Below, one piece after another: positions 1 to 14,600 of a stretch of 64,000 nucleotides of DNA (position 1 is the stretch's first letter; every line of letters begins with the position of its first letter). This DNA comes from Sipunculus nudus (lineage: Eukaryota; Annelida; Sipuncula; Golfingiida; Sipunculidae). The stretch lies in the NCBI GenBank assembly GCA_026874595.1, contig CM049320.1:24838214-24902213 (forward strand). The letters run 5' to 3'. The position numbers were made by a program, and so were the translations under genes. The notes under the pieces were generated by a model. The model was not told the origin of the DNA. It made no database searches and saw only the letters and a list, made by a program, of their open reading frames with translations.

Positions 1-88
1 GAAAATACCAGATGTTTATTTGCTACAGCTTTGTATCCTGTGATTGCATTTGGGCCGGCAGTCAATAAACCTTTTTAAAGTCATTCTG

Positions 89-211
89 TCACTCTAAAGT
101 CTGCCGCTTCAGTTCGAACAGAACGTCCACCATGCACAGCATAGGTGCCTTTTCAATTATATCTAATGGTGTGTTCCCTCTGTTGGTCTTGCGTCTATAC
201 AAACGTGGCAT
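89..211 (-). pseudogene. psq-type helix-turn-helix N-terminal fragment
   Basis: A 40-codon open frame on the minus strand begins MPRLYRRKTNRG and continues with NTPLDIIEKA. That opening resembles the start of psq-type HTH domains in jerky/Tigger-like transposases and related invertebrate proteins, where a basic (R/K)KT(N/Q)RG stretch precedes the first helix. It ends at a stop after KRQTLE, before a full HTH (about 50 residues) could form. A pyrimidine-rich stretch ending in CAG lies five bases upstream of the ATG, so it could be a splice acceptor. It may be a truncated transposase relic or a partial exon of a gene off the left edge. The family call rests only on the short motif. Confidence 0.35.
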
Positions 212-1813
212 AGTTCCTGAAAATAAAGAAAACCTGCTTTATTTGGAAAAAGCCTAATATGATTATAATAAGATTTATTTGTAGGCCCAATTAGAGTTAT
301 TTATTTGTGGATATAGTCATGGGTTAAGTTCATCCATGGCTCAACTGAACCCATGATCTTTTGCTCAACTTACCCATGTCCATTATTTGCATTTTAAACC
401 CAAACTTCTTAAATTTGTTTACAGATAAGGAAAATACATTTATCATAAAAAATGGTAAATATATAGGCTGTCACTTTGAATATATGAAACAAACGTAGTC
501 TATGTATGTTGGTAAAAAAAAAAAACTCTGACCTTACCTGATTGACTAGAACTGCAACTGGTCGAGGAATATTTTTTTTAATTTTTATCACGTTTATTAA
601 TGTTCAGTGATCATTTTATAATTCATGAATTGGCTCCTTCTGTTGGGTGCAAATAGTTTACTTAATTTCTTTTTCCAGGGAGCCCCACTATCACTAAGGG
701 GTAAGGACCACATGAGAATCCTCCTATAATTGAGCACACACACGCCACCTGTATTGGTAATTGAATATTACGGGAACTGGTCAGGGCAGCTGGACATAGG
801 GTAAACAGAGTTACAGGTCACGTGGTCCTATTTGTTTACATGACCTGGGGTCACCAAGCCCTGAAGGAGAGTAGTGAATGGTCTGGCTTTCTCTGGTTGG
901 CTCTAGCCATCATGTGGTGGAGCATCAAAAACATCCCGGGTTTGTTTGATTTTTAAGTATGTTAAGCATAATTTCCAATAAAATTGACAATTTTGGTCAA
1001 TTTTTTTTAAATCTGTGGCCAATCAAAGAGGTGTTGTCAAAAATGCTTGTTTGGGACTGCTTGGTGGGGTATTTTGGGCTTCACCGCATTTGGGCCAGGA
1101 TCGTTAAAAAATGAGATACACAAGCCCCCTTTTTTTTTGGTTTAGTTTGACTGAAGAAACAACAAATTCTCAGGTGAAAAAAAAGTTTAATATCAGAATT
1201 TATTTCGAAAATTATTTAAAAGAGGCCAAAACCGCAGGTGTTTTATAGATGTTTTATAGGAAAAATAAATACAGCCACGTGTCCTACAGGATATATAGGG
1301 GTTGCTTTTAATGGGGTATATTTATGTAAAATCAAAAATTTAACAGACAAAATTATAGGGACTTACGCAGGTCTACTGATTGACAGAATTTGACGTTTTA
1401 TAAAAAATCGACTTTTCCGTGCAGAAAAAAAAAACTTGTTAAATGGCCGTGTCTGAAATGACCGAGACAACAGTATTGCTGATTGCTCCGAATAGGTGGC
1501 GACTGGTGATGGCTCATTCTTTGCAAAAAGCAAGCAGTGGGGGTGGCTCAACTTACCCGGGAATGGCCCAACTAACCCGTTCTTCCCCTAATCTGGTAGG
1601 TTGTTTTAGTAATTTACCATGCATACAACTGATTTCATCTTAAACATTTTTAATGAGGTGACTGTGGTGTCAAAATAGGCAAAAAATCACTGGAAGTTTG
1701 ATTAAACGAAAAATTAAAACTATAATTGTAACACAGGGTGCTTTAAGACCATTGTCACTATCCTGAAAAAAAAACCAGATTAGACAGATCAATGCATCTC
1801 AAAGGTAAGCCCA

Positions 1814-1887
<74 letters not shown>

Positions 1888-2493
1888 TCAATGTTATCCT
1901 ATAGAGCTGCTACAAATGAATATCTATTCTAACAAATGCTTATCTGTTCCATCTAAAATGGGGATCGGTAACTCCTAGTGGGAGTGGAAATAAGCACTTC
2001 CGTACATTTATCTAAAATGCAGACCCCAAAATGATAATTTGACAGTTATTGACATACACTGATAAACAGTCCATTGATAAAAACACGGGCTTTTATCGCA
2101 ATGCAGCCCATGACAACTAAACGATTTGGTATTCATGTTCACTGGAAACAGATAAAATTGATCTGCAGTCAAACCATCGAGATGGTGGTGCCATCTATGA
2201 GTCACAGACGACAGCACCACGTCACCACGGAAAGGGATCATTCATTTACATAATTACATGCCGTATATTTAATAATTTATCCATCTGTAATTCAACATTA
2301 ATTATCCGTCATTTTATTATATCATAGTAGTGTATGTTCAAGCTCATCAGTGGATAAATCAAAAGAATACGATAGATTTATTAATACGGTAGGAGAAAAT
2401 TAATAAGGAAATAAATGCAAACGCCCCCTGTGGGTGTACACAGGAACTATTATCGGAACCGTAAACTTCCGTGAGCGCGTGACACAGTCCGTC
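212..2493. other. Upstream flank of M6PR, no gene recognised
   Basis: No convincing coding exon is seen here. Two short patches, near 320-380 and 1545-1580, share an AACTTACCC-like word inside CAACTTACCCATG and CAACTTACCCGGG. They could be ends of an old element but do not form clear inverted repeats. A pure AT dinucleotide tract occupies about 1818-1884. The stretch just before 2494 must hold the M6PR promoter, but no TATA box or other element is distinct enough to mark. Confidence 0.5.
1818..1884. repeat. (AT)n microsatellite
   Basis: An uninterrupted AT dinucleotide tract of roughly 67 bases. Similar tracts occur at about 15612-15656, 25914-25970, 58205-58256 and 63862-63906 in this window. 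Confidence 0.95.
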
Positions 2494-2639
2494 ATGGAGA
2501 TGTATTTAGTTGTGGCTTTATTATTTTCCGTTGTCAGCACGACAGTGACAAGTGCATGGGACTATGGAACATGTGAATTTGCCAAACATAAAAATACTCA
2601 CAACCAATTGGCCAGACTAAAGCCTCTTGTTAACAAAAG
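2494..2639 (+). CDS. M6PR: M6PR coding exon 1 (signal peptide)
   Basis: Encodes [14 protein letters not shown] and a likely cleavage after the TSA at about residue 21, then WDYGTC with the first lumenal cysteine. The donor is AAAG|GTGAGT at 2640. The exon ends two bases into codon 49. Confidence 0.9.
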
Positions 2640-5600
2640 GTGAGTTACACACATGATGCACCATACATTCGCAAGCCGGTCATGTCAGGAAGGCGGGGCA
2701 GTGACTGACGCTGACAGTGAGTGGTAGTCCAGAACTGGACGATGGCGGGCCTCACAAACGATATATAATATAAATAGTTCAACAGGGTACAATTTTACAG
2801 TGGATGCAACACCAGTATGAAGATTGAATGGGAACGCCTGGAACCTAAACTGATGATTGATATTGCATGTTAAAAGGAACTCTTTCTATCTTATGTGATA
2901 CATATAATTGTGAAAGTCTGTCCAAGTACCTGTATCCGCATGTTTTTTTTAGGACAATTTTTCATACACTACAAAAACTACAAAAATTTCTGGCCAAATG
3001 GTTGCAGGAGCCATTCCTCCAACAGTCTGAGTGAGAAATAATGCCTTACCTTGCTTTGATTTTGTATGAGACGAATAACCCAAAATATGACAAAACAGGT
3101 AACAGCGTTTACAACTTTTTCATCACAAGAGAACTGATAATAGCTAGCTAGGCAAACTGATGAGGTCAGTCCATTGAAGGTGATGCGTGACCAATCTTTG
3201 TGACATCTTTGTGATGTCACTGTTGTCTATATAACAAACGCCACTCGCAGCCATTGACAATAAGACATGGAAAGTGTACAGTGGGGGAATATAAGGGTTT
3301 TGGGACGGACTATAGTACTTGCCTTATTTTTTCTCTGGCCCTATCCTCTTTAGACAGTATAGAACCATAATGTTGCTCCTTTTATAAAATCTCTCCTTCA
3401 ACAGTTCTTCTATATAGTATAGAGCCCAAGGCCTCAGCGTTCATATATCTAGTGGACAGAGTGCATACAACAGTCTGCGCAGCGTGTCATGGGTGCCTGT
3501 CCGAGTGAGTTGACCACTGATTACACACACAATATTACCTGTGAGGTGCATGTATTACATTTCAGCTGGGCGGGCCTAAAGGTTAGCAATGATGATGTAT
3601 CATGCACACTGGTAGCTGAAACAATCATACCGGCTCACCTAGACAAGCACCCAACACACGAGATAGAAGCACTGCTCAGACCATTGTATGCACTCCATCT
3701 GCTAGAAAAATCAAAGGCTGGGACCAACGATTTATGTAGGTTCACTGTAGAAAATCTCTGACTGTAATAATATCACACATGCTGAATATCACATTTACTG
3801 AGCATCTTTGGTCACCGGTAATTTTTTTGTTTAACTTCAGATACACTACTCCATATGACACAGAAGATGATTATGTCTATTATGTTGGAATTTGCACTAA
3901 AGCTAGATTGGATGCCAAAGATGAAGAGAAGGCGGGTGTCATACAGCAAAACAAGAAGACAAAGGAAGACCGAATCATTGGAAGGACCAACGATGCTGAG
4001 TTTCAAGCAGGCAGTTAGTAAACTTTTTTATATCTCGGCTGTCTGGGCTCAAAGCTGGGAGTGCGCAAGTTCAAATCTCAGCTGAGATTCCTCACCCAGG
4101 GTGTAAGCTCTGCTGGCTTAATGGGAAGACTGTGCCCTACAGTCTTTTCTTACTCACAAACCAGTGCTCCTACTTGGGGCTCCATTGGGTTATGACCCAG
4201 GAATACTCCAGATGTACATAAATATTTTAGCTACAATAAAAAATGAGGCAGTAAACTGTAGAAAACCTGTAGAAGATCCATATCTGCTTTAGACATAAAT
4301 TTAATTAAGTCAGTGTTATTAATGAGGGTGTAATTAAATGTTAGGAAAGAAGTTACTGTATTGTTTCTTTTGGCTAATCCATTAGTAGAGTAAGTGTATT
4401 ATAATTTTAATTTAAACAAAATTAAAAAGCAGGGTATATATTAAGGAAATTTTAGAACTGCACAAACCATTGATCATTCAAAATCAAATTACAAGGCTCA
4501 GGCCGGTAGCACTGGTCAAATTCTAATGCCATTGACAGTTAGGGAACCAGGATCACAAGAGAAAGTTGAATCATTATACCAATAGACATAAGAGTTTGTG
4601 ATGACATCTTTAAAACCTAGAACCATGTTAGAGGATCAGTTTCAATGTAACACATTATGGTAATGTTTGTGTAAATGTCTAGACAAAGTTGTTATGATTT
4701 GTTGTTCGTATTTAAACCATCTAATCTGATTTAGTTCAAACTCACAAAGATAATGAAATCCCTGGGTGTTCGTAATAAAACAGTATATTTTGAAAATTAT
4801 TGTTCTTTAAGAAAAGGTATGTTTGAACAATAACATCAAGCATGCCCATGGTCAAGGCGTCAGTGGACCATAAAATTAGATACTGAAGCAAAATCCCTGT
4901 GTATGGTCAAATACATGCAAATATCTCAGCTGAATGTCAATAAATCATTATCATATGTAAACCTTGTCATATGCAACGTGTCATAAGGTATTTCAAAAGA
5001 TTTGCTTCTGTTAAGTCATAGAAATGTATGAGTTTTAAGCTGCGTAACCTCTCAGAGAAACAACTATTCACCTGCATGTTCAATGTGTGAAGTCTTAAGA
5101 TTGATTGAACCAAAGAACATCATCAAGGTTTTCAAGAGTGATGCAAGGGTACGCTGTCAAGTTTTGACCAGTGCTTCATTTATAACATGACAAATGAAAA
5201 ACACTACCTCAGATGATTCACCGAGTTCAAACTCTCTCAGGATAGGAACGAAATCAGACTAGATGGTATGTAGTGCCACAGGCCTGTGGCTTCATTTATC
5301 TAGCAGAAAAAACTGTATAATGCTTTGTTTTGTCTTTTCAGCGGAATGGTTGTTGTTAGAATATGAAAGTGGGGAAGAGTATGTACACCATTGTAATGGT
5401 GAGAAAAAACGGGCACAGATCATGGTCATATGTAAACCAGGAGAAACCCAGGTGAGATATCATCATAAACTAATGTATATGTGAGAAAACACAGTCCACG
5501 AGTATATGTTCAACATAACAGGGTCACATGACCAGAGGTCTGATCTTGTGCGTGCCCGACAACTCCTAAACAGGGGAATGTAACCTGAAAATAGACGCCA

Positions 5601-8600
5601 AGAAAAAATGCTGGTTTGGTGCTTTATCAATCTTGAATTGTAAAGTCGCACAGTTTGACCACCAGGTGGAGTGCCCACAGTGTTTATATATTGCATCACT
5701 CGTTGCATCCTGTGCAAGTTTTTAGCTCAGCTGACTATAAGTCATCTGAGCTATAGTCATGGTCCATTGTCTGTCGTCCGTCCGTCTGTCTGTCCGGATG
5801 TCCATCCGTAAGACTGGCACGTTTCGACACCGTTGGACCTACGAATCTGAAATTCAGCATAAAGTTAGATGTCCCAAAAATCTCCTACCATGCTGAAAAT
5901 TGGATCAGTAGGACTTCGTTCCTTCCAGATTTTAAGGAAAAACCTCAATTTTTTATTAGAAATCTATTCTCACCAGGGTTGGGTTTTAGGCTGCCCAAAA
6001 CCTGTTTTCGGCAGGGCAGAGCCTAAAACCTGCCTTTAACTGCCTAAAATAGGTTATAACCTGCCTAAAACTGCCTTTAACTGCCTAAAACCTTATTTAC
6101 CCTCAGCTATGACTTGTACAAGTTGTAGTTTAACTATGTTTTATTGTTTAACAACTATATATGCATTAAAGAAATAATCTCAACAAATTAAAAGTGAGGA
6201 AAACTCTAATCAAACTAAACAAATTAAACCATGATACAAAAAAAAAGCAACAAATGAATACAACACTACTTTAGGTTTTCTATCAGAACACAGTTCTCTG
6301 ACTATTTTAGCTTGTATCCCGAAATCATGTTCTGAGGTCTTCCACCTCCATTACTGCCCATTTATAAATGAATGCTCCTACTGTTACTAGTGTTAGCTTA
6401 TAACCAGATACTTTGATTGGCTTTTCGATCACAGAAGTTTTTTCCTAATTTAAAAAGTTGTCCCATTTACACTGAATAGTCCTTAATAATGTAGTCCCAC
6501 TAACATATCATGAATGTTTTGTATGCCTGTAGCTTCAAATTGCAAAAAAAAGGCAATGGATTGATTTTATAAATTATAGCAGATCTTTTATGCTAGGCAT
6601 ATTAACTAAAAATATGAAAATATCTTTTCATCATCTGATAATGAATAAGAATTTCCACTATTTGTTTATTCCCTCAGCTAGGTCATCCCTTGTCAAATTT
6701 TATGATTTTGTGCACATACTTATTGTCTATATAATGATGGATATGCTCTGTTAACTGTATGATGAGATTGTGGAAATGGAACCCTCGTGAAACTTTTTAA
6801 TTAGTACTCAAATGAAAATGCGAAAATATAGTGCAATGAATGTGTTGCAAACCACAGAATATTCATAATTACTTTTGGGCTGTGTTAAATGTAAAGGCCT
6901 GAGAAACCTACATGTCATGGTCAGGGGCCCATAAAAAGTTTGACTCAAGAACAGTTTTCAGGGCAAGGGCTTTGATTGCATCCTGCTAGTCATGTATGAA
7001 AGTTCACATGAACATCTAAAAGGATACAGCAGTAGGACTTATGACTATTGGGTCTTATGACCCCATTGCCCTGATAAATAGTAATTAACTGGTCTAATCA
7101 AGCATGACCTTCTCCTCTGATACCCTGCCTTACAAGAGGCATTCTGGAGGCTCTGTTATGTCATTCCAGGTAGCAGTGCACTCATCAAGAAACTCAAAGG
7201 GTCCTGATAATGACATTATCTTGGCCAATGAAACAATGTGCCACAGAAACATGGTCTCATGCTCAAGAAACCTATACAGGCTTATTGAAGACTGCATGGT
7301 GCCAGCCAACAGGAAATCATGCATTACTATACCTGAAACCTTCCAGAAGCCCAGCAAAGCCTTGTGACTGTATCACCCCTGTCAGTTTGGTAGTTTTATA
7401 GATCTTTAAGTCAAAAATTTAAACAAATATAGGTTTTGGGCACTTTTGGTGCCTAAAACCTGCCTAAAACCTGTTTTAGGCGGGGCAGTTTTAACCAGGT
7501 TATAACCTATGGTTAAAACCTTCCTGCCTAAAACTTGCCAACCCTGATTTTCACACTTCAGGACTGCCTAATATCAAAACCACTCATCTGGTTTTCTTCA
7601 TATTTACCATAAATATTCCTCTATATAGTTCCTATGTACAAGCCGTCATTATTATCTAATTTAAAAAAGTTATGGGCCCAAACATAATGGACTTTGTAAA
7701 AAAATCAGGAAGATATTTGGTCACTTAAGACCAAAAGTGTTAAAGGTGGGGACTTTTTTCCAGTAATACAACTTTAATTAATCAAAATTTAATTGTATAC
7801 CAAAAATTAGATCAAAATCTGTTAAATTTTTTTAAATATTGGCTAAAATATAAAATTGGTACCTTAAATTTTGCCCAACTTTGGCCACAGCACATTTTTT
7901 TCCTGTAAGTACTGTGGATTAAATTTTCACAGCATGTATACATAAGGATTTAATCTGTTAAAATCTGAATTTTGAAAATAAAAGCTGCAAAATTAGGCTA
8001 GTTATTGAATTTTTTTGGAGGCTCTTGTTGTATTCCCTTACATTTTCAAGCAGTCCACTTTGATGACTGTAGGTCATTCAGAGCACATCTCTATGCTCTC
8101 CAGGCTGTTGGCATAATTTTAGATGTCCCCAAAATCTCCTACCATACCGAAAATAGGGTCAATTGGACTTCGTTCCTTCGAGATATTAAGGAAAAAAACT
8201 CAGTTTTCCATAAAAAAAGTCATTGTTACACTTCAAGGCTGTCTAATATCAAAACCACTGATCTGTTTTTGATCGTATTTAGTATTCACATTCTTTCATA
8301 CATTTTCTATGAACATACCAAAAATTAGGTCAGTATTGGGTATTATTTTGAAGTTATGGGCCAAAACATAATGCAATTTTTTAAAAAATCAGGAAAAATA
8401 TTGACTCACCTAACATGAGAATTGCTGAACCTAGAGACTTTTTTTCAGGAATATAACTTTATTTAATCAAGATTCAATTGTTTACCCAAAATTAGATCTG
8501 AATTTTGCAAATTTTTTTTTTTGTTTTTTATTTTTACTTCAGAAGAGTAAAAACTTCACCAGGTGTGAAATTGACTATTAATTCCAGTAATAAATTAAAA

Positions 8601-11600
8601 CTGGGATAGTAATTAGCACAATGATATTGTTTGTCCCTCATTCAACCAACAGTGTGTATACTTTATTTGAAAAGATGTTTTATTTTTCAAATTTACTTTT
8701 ATTTTATTTTGGTGAATAAAATTAAGCATGTCCTGAAAACTCCAATGTGCAAAACTTTTTAATAGTGATTCAAGGAATATTCTTGTAGATGCCATGTTGT
8801 GGCATTATTTTCTTTTAAATTCAGTTTAAACATTTATGATTTAAAAATAATAAAATATATGTGTATGCATAATATGACCCAATATGAGCTACACAGTTTT
8901 TTACTCTTTATATATAATGATTGCAACTTTTGCAACAATTCTAATATTTTAACTTATATTTTCAGGTTTTTTTGTTTTTTTTATTAAAAATTTATAAAAC
9001 CTGTAAATAAAAAAAATGGCTCAGATAAAAACTTCTTAATGGAAAAAGTGGATCTGCTTAAAAAAATAGGATTATATATAAACTTAAATGCATTATTCCC
9101 TTGAAAGTGAAATAAAGGTATTAGTCCATTCTGTCCACTTCCCTGTCCATCTGTAAATTTTCATATGCATTACAGTATCTCAAATTTTTTACGGTTTTCT
9201 TCATGACAGTCTTGTCAGAGTATTAGTTTGCAATCATATATTTAGAACTTTACTATAACCAAGTAGGAGGGCCCCTTTCCTCTTAGCTTTTCATATTCTT
9301 ATATAAATGAAAAACATTACAATAGAATATTTCTACATCCACCTTCGTGCTGCCCTCACTTTTCCCTTCTCCGAACCCCATCCCAAAGTCAGCCTCAGTT
9401 AGCAAGAGCAAGATGAATCAGATATATTCATACTTTAATATTTTGTATAACTAATCGTCCATAGGTACCTATGTACATGCCAGAAATATGTCAATATTGT
9501 GTAATATGTAGACATAGTGGGCATCACAATAATGTACCTTGTCAAGACTAAAGAGATATTGTGTCATACAGTCACAAATTCATAAATCACTTCATCAGCA
9601 TAGTACATCATAACATCATATCTGTCAAGTTGAAAGCTTGCAGACTACCATACACTTTAGATCCTTCAACAAATAGCCTTATCATCATTCTACTGCTGCT
9701 TATTACTGCTGTCATTGCATTCATATTTGCTCAAATATATCACAATTTTTAACCCCTCCTAAATAAATAAAAAATAAACCACTATATTTGACTCTATTAA
9801 TCCATCAGTCAGGTTTTCATTTATCATTTACTCACATATTACATTACATTTCTTTATAAAAGCCCAACATGTCCATGATATTCATAAGCTTTATCGACTC
9901 GATATAGTATCACAGTGGAGAAACATTTATAGTTCAATCACAATCAGCTGAGCGCCGTGCCCCAATGCCTTGTTTTTTACTCGTAAACAGGAGGAAGCAT
10001 ATAAATTAAGAACCAAATATTCTCAGATATCACAATATTTCAAAGGGGCCTATTCCGACATCTTCCATTGATTGACTATAGATAATCCCTTCTACCTTTT
10101 ATAAAACCAGGTAAGAAATCTCATTACATACAGGCTGTTTACTTTTTTATATCCACATGTTTATAACATATGGGGGGCTCGTCAAAATAATGCCAAAAAC
10201 ACACTCAACAGTGACATCTGGCGGAAAGATTTACAAACCAGAGATTTGCAAAGGCATTTTGCATCCATCAGAGAGGTGTTATAAGAATTTTTTTTAAAAG
10301 GGAATACAGATCATTAATACATGTAGGAAAAGCCTTAATTTCTCCAGAAAATGTAGGTGCATAGCTAGCTTAAATGATGTCATGGGTTACTGCGCTGCTC
10401 TTTATGATCTGGACACAATTTTTTGAGCAATGGAAAATTTTGCAGATGTCTTCAATATTTTTTTTATTACATTGGGCTTTTATATTGTCAGGTGACTTAA
10501 ATATTTGCAATTTAATGTCAAATTAAAATTGATTAGATTCTTCAAATTGTAAAGGAGGTCTTCGATAGATCTTTAATTCGCTCATAGGTAACTAGGGCAC
10601 CACAGAAAAATACAAAACCAGTTTCAGTTACAGGAAAACTGGTTCTGTTTGGTTTCACATTGTATTTATAATTGGATGATTTAGGCGAAACTGAAATCAA
10701 CTCCAGAGATGGTTTCACAGTTTCATCAAATCCAGTTTTGGTTCCTCAGTTATATAGTAAACAGTTTCCCGGAACTGAAACCAGTTTAAAATTTTTGATT
10801 TGGCCCTATGGTAAGTGGACATGTTTTGTCTGATCTGTTAATATTATGATGATAGAAAGACTGTGAATCACTAACAAGATAATATTTGTAATTCCAGGGC
10901 CAGTTAAGAATCATTGAAGAAAATAATAACAAAACCTCTGACTGCTACTACTTGTTTGAACTGGAGCATGAAGCAGCCTGCAAAAAACAGGAACCCAGAG
11001 TGTACGGTCTCAGTATAGGCTCCGTCATAGTTATCATGTGAGTGAAACAATATGAAAAACTTGTCTTGCGATTTATTAATTCATTTGTGTATGTATATAT
11101 ATATGTATATATATATGAGGTTTGGTTCCCCCCCCCCCTTATTTTGACTTGGAATAGAGTGACTTGGACTTGTACTCACACTTAGAGGTTAGGACTTGAG
11201 AAATCAGGCCTAGTCCATTTTGACTGCAGAAAAAAACCACATAAGGCCTGACTGGAAACCCTGCCATGAAAACTTGCTAACTAATGACAAAATAATATTA
11301 CAAAAACAAGTTAAGATTACATTCCAAACTCAGTCTCTGCATTTTGAGTAAAATGTGATTCAATGTTAAAGTAAAAATCATGGGTAAATTGACATGAAAA
11401 TGCACATGGTGATTTCTGATTCCTATTTTAGTGGGCTTTTTAGTAAGACATTTCAGACTCTGACTTAGAGTTGAGTTTAATAAAACACTGGGGCTTGAAG
11501 AAGATTGACTTGAACTTGAACTTCGACAGACATGCCAAGTCTCATGCATTGGGGATGAGACCCGTGCATTTACTCCTCATCTCATGCTTTCACACCAAGG

Positions 11601-14600
11601 GACATAAATCTCACGCATCCTGTAAACTGGCCTGGTCATCCCCAGCTTTCAAGTTAAAAAGGACATCTTATCCCATTCGTTCTTTCAAGACTGGAAGTGG
11701 AACAAAGTAGTGCCGAATGTGGTGAACTGACCCATTTGACAAGGTGTTGTGTCTTGCCTGGAGGCTAGAAATTTGGGATACCCAGCAGCATCTTGCCAGA
11801 ATTTTTAGCTCAGCTGACTATAAGTCATCTGAGCTATAGTCATGGTCCATTGTCCGTCGTCCGTCCGTCTGTCTGTCCGTCTGGATGTCCGTCCGTAAGA
11901 CTGGCACGTTTCGACACCGTTGGACCTACGAATCTGAATTTCGGCATACAGTTAGATGTCCCCATAATCTCCTACCATGCCAAAAATTGGGTCAATAGGA
12001 CTTCGTTCCTTTGAGATATTAAGGAAAAACCTCAATTTTTTATTAGAAATCTATTTTCACACTTCAGGACTGCCTAATATCAAAACCACTCATCTGGTTT
12101 TCTTCATATTTACCATAAATATTCCTCTATATAGTTCCTATGTACATGCCAGATATTAAGTCAGTATTATATAATTTAAAAAAGTTATGGGCCCAAACAT
12201 AATGGACTTTGTAAAAAAAATCAGGAAGATATTTGGTCACTTAAGACCAAAAGTGTTAAAGGTAGGGACTTTTTTTTCAGTAATACAACTTTAATTAATA
12301 AAAATTTAATTGTATACCAAAAATTAGATCAAAATTTGTTAAATTTTTTTAAATATTGGCAAAAATATAAAATTGGTACCTTAAATTTTGCCCAACTTTG
12401 GCCATGGCACGTTTTTTTCCTGTAAGTACTGTGGGTTTAATTTTCACACCATGTATACATAAGGATTTAATCTGTAAAAATCTTAAATTTGAAAATAAAA
12501 GCTGCAAAATTAGGCTTGTTATTGAATTTTTTTGGAGGCTCTTGTTGTATTCCCTTACATTGTCAGGCAGCCCACTTTGATGACTGTAGGTCATTCAGTG
12601 CACATCTCTATGCTCCCCAGGCTGTTGACATAATTTTAGATGTCCCCAAAATCTCCTACCATACCGAAAATTGGGTCATTAGGACTTTGTTCCTTCGAGA
12701 TATTAAGGAAAAAAACTCTGTTTTCCATAAAAAAAAGCCATTGTTACACTTCAAGGCTGCCTAATATCAAAACCACTGATCTGTTTTTGATCGTATTTAG
12801 TAATCACATTCTTTTATACATTTTCTATGAACATACCAAAAATTAGGTCAGTATTGGGTATTATTTTGAAGTTATGGGCCAAAACATAATGCAATTTTTT
12901 AAAAAATCAGGAAATATATTTACTCACCTATCATGAGAATTGCTGAACCTAGAGACTTTTTTTCAGGAATATAACTTTATTTAATCAAGATTAAATTGTT
13001 TACCCAAAATTAGATCTGAATTTTGCAAATTTTTCAAGTTATTAGCATAAATAAAAAATCAATACCTTAAATTTTGTCCAACTTTGGCACTGTTGATTTA
13101 ATTTTCCCAGCATATATGCATAAGGATTTAATCTTTTAAAATCTGAACATTCAAAAGAAATTGATTGGAATGAATAGCTTTTATTCATGTTTTCATACAC
13201 CATGTCAAGAGTTGTTTACATCTAGCCCACCTAGTAGTACAGCCTTCACTTGCATTATGTAACCCACCCCAGGCAGCTTACCTTGGCCCAGCTTGGCCAC
13301 TACTAGCAGGCTTCCCCTTTGCCCTGCACTTATCCCCCCCCCCCCCAGCTGGTGCATAAACTAGATGAATGTTATAATTTTTCTGTATTTTATTTTATTC
13401 TTGGACATGCTACATTTTAGATTTTGTATTGTACCACCAGGGTTACAATGATTAAAGTGTACATTTAATTGTGTCCACAAAGTGGTGTATTGCTGTGAAA
13501 GTGTGGATGTTCATGAGATAAGTAATTCCTTACTTCAGAAGAGTAAAAACTTCACCAGGTGTGAAATTGACTATTAATTCCAGTAATTAATTAAAACTGG
13601 GATAGTAATTAGCACAATGATATTGTTTGTCCCTCATTCAACCAACAGTGTGTATACTTTATTTGAAAAGATGTTTTATTTTTCAAATTTACTTTTATTT
13701 TATTTTGGTGAATAAAATTAAGCATGTCCTGAAAACTCCAATGTGCAAAACTTTTTAATAGTGATTCAAGGAATATTCTTGTAGATGCCATGTTGTGGCA
13801 TTATTTTCTTTTAAAATCAGTTTAAACATTTATGATTTAAAAATAATAAAATATATGTGTATGCATAATATGACCCAATGTTTTTTACTATGTATATATA
13901 ATGATTGCAACTTTTGCAACAATTCTAATATTTTAACTTTTATTTTCAGGTTTTTTCATTAAAAATTTATAAACCTGTAAATAAAAAAAATGATTCAGAT
14001 AAAAACTTCTTAATGGAAAAAGTGGATCTGCTTAAAAAATAGGATTATATTTTAACTTAAATGCATTATTCTCTTGAAAGTGAAATAAAGGTATTAGTCC
14101 ATTCTGTCCACTTGCCTGTCCAACTATAAATTTTCGTATGCAACACAGTATCTCAAAACTTTAACTGTTTTTCTTCATGACAGTCTTGTCAGAGTATTAG
14201 TTTGCAATCATATATTTAGAACTTTACTATAACCAAGTAGGAGGGCCCCTTTCCTCTTAGCTTTTCATATTCTTATATAAATGAAAAACATTACAATAGA
14301 ATATTTCTACATCCACCTTCATGCTGCCCTCACTTTTCCCTTCTCCGAACCCTATCCCAAAGTCAGCCTCAGTAAGCAAGAACAAGATGAATCAGATATA
14401 TTCATACTTTAATATTTTGTATAACTATTCGTCCATAGGTACCTATGTACATGCCAGAAATTATGTCAATATTGTGTAATATGTAGACATAGTGGGCATC
14501 ACAATAATGTACCTTGTCAAGACTAAAGAGATATTGTGTCATACAGTCACATATTCATAAATCACTTCTACAGCATAGTTAATCATAACATCATATCTGT

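Noticed and set aside
7104-7367. 87-codon frame inside the hAT-like element
   Set aside because: Checked as a transposase fragment; no hAT dimerisation or DDE-like motif is seen, and overlapping frames exist on both strands.
8613-13791. Identical 60-residue frames at 8613-8795 and 13609-13791
   Set aside because: They are the same interior segment of two copies of one transposable element, with no homology to a known protein.
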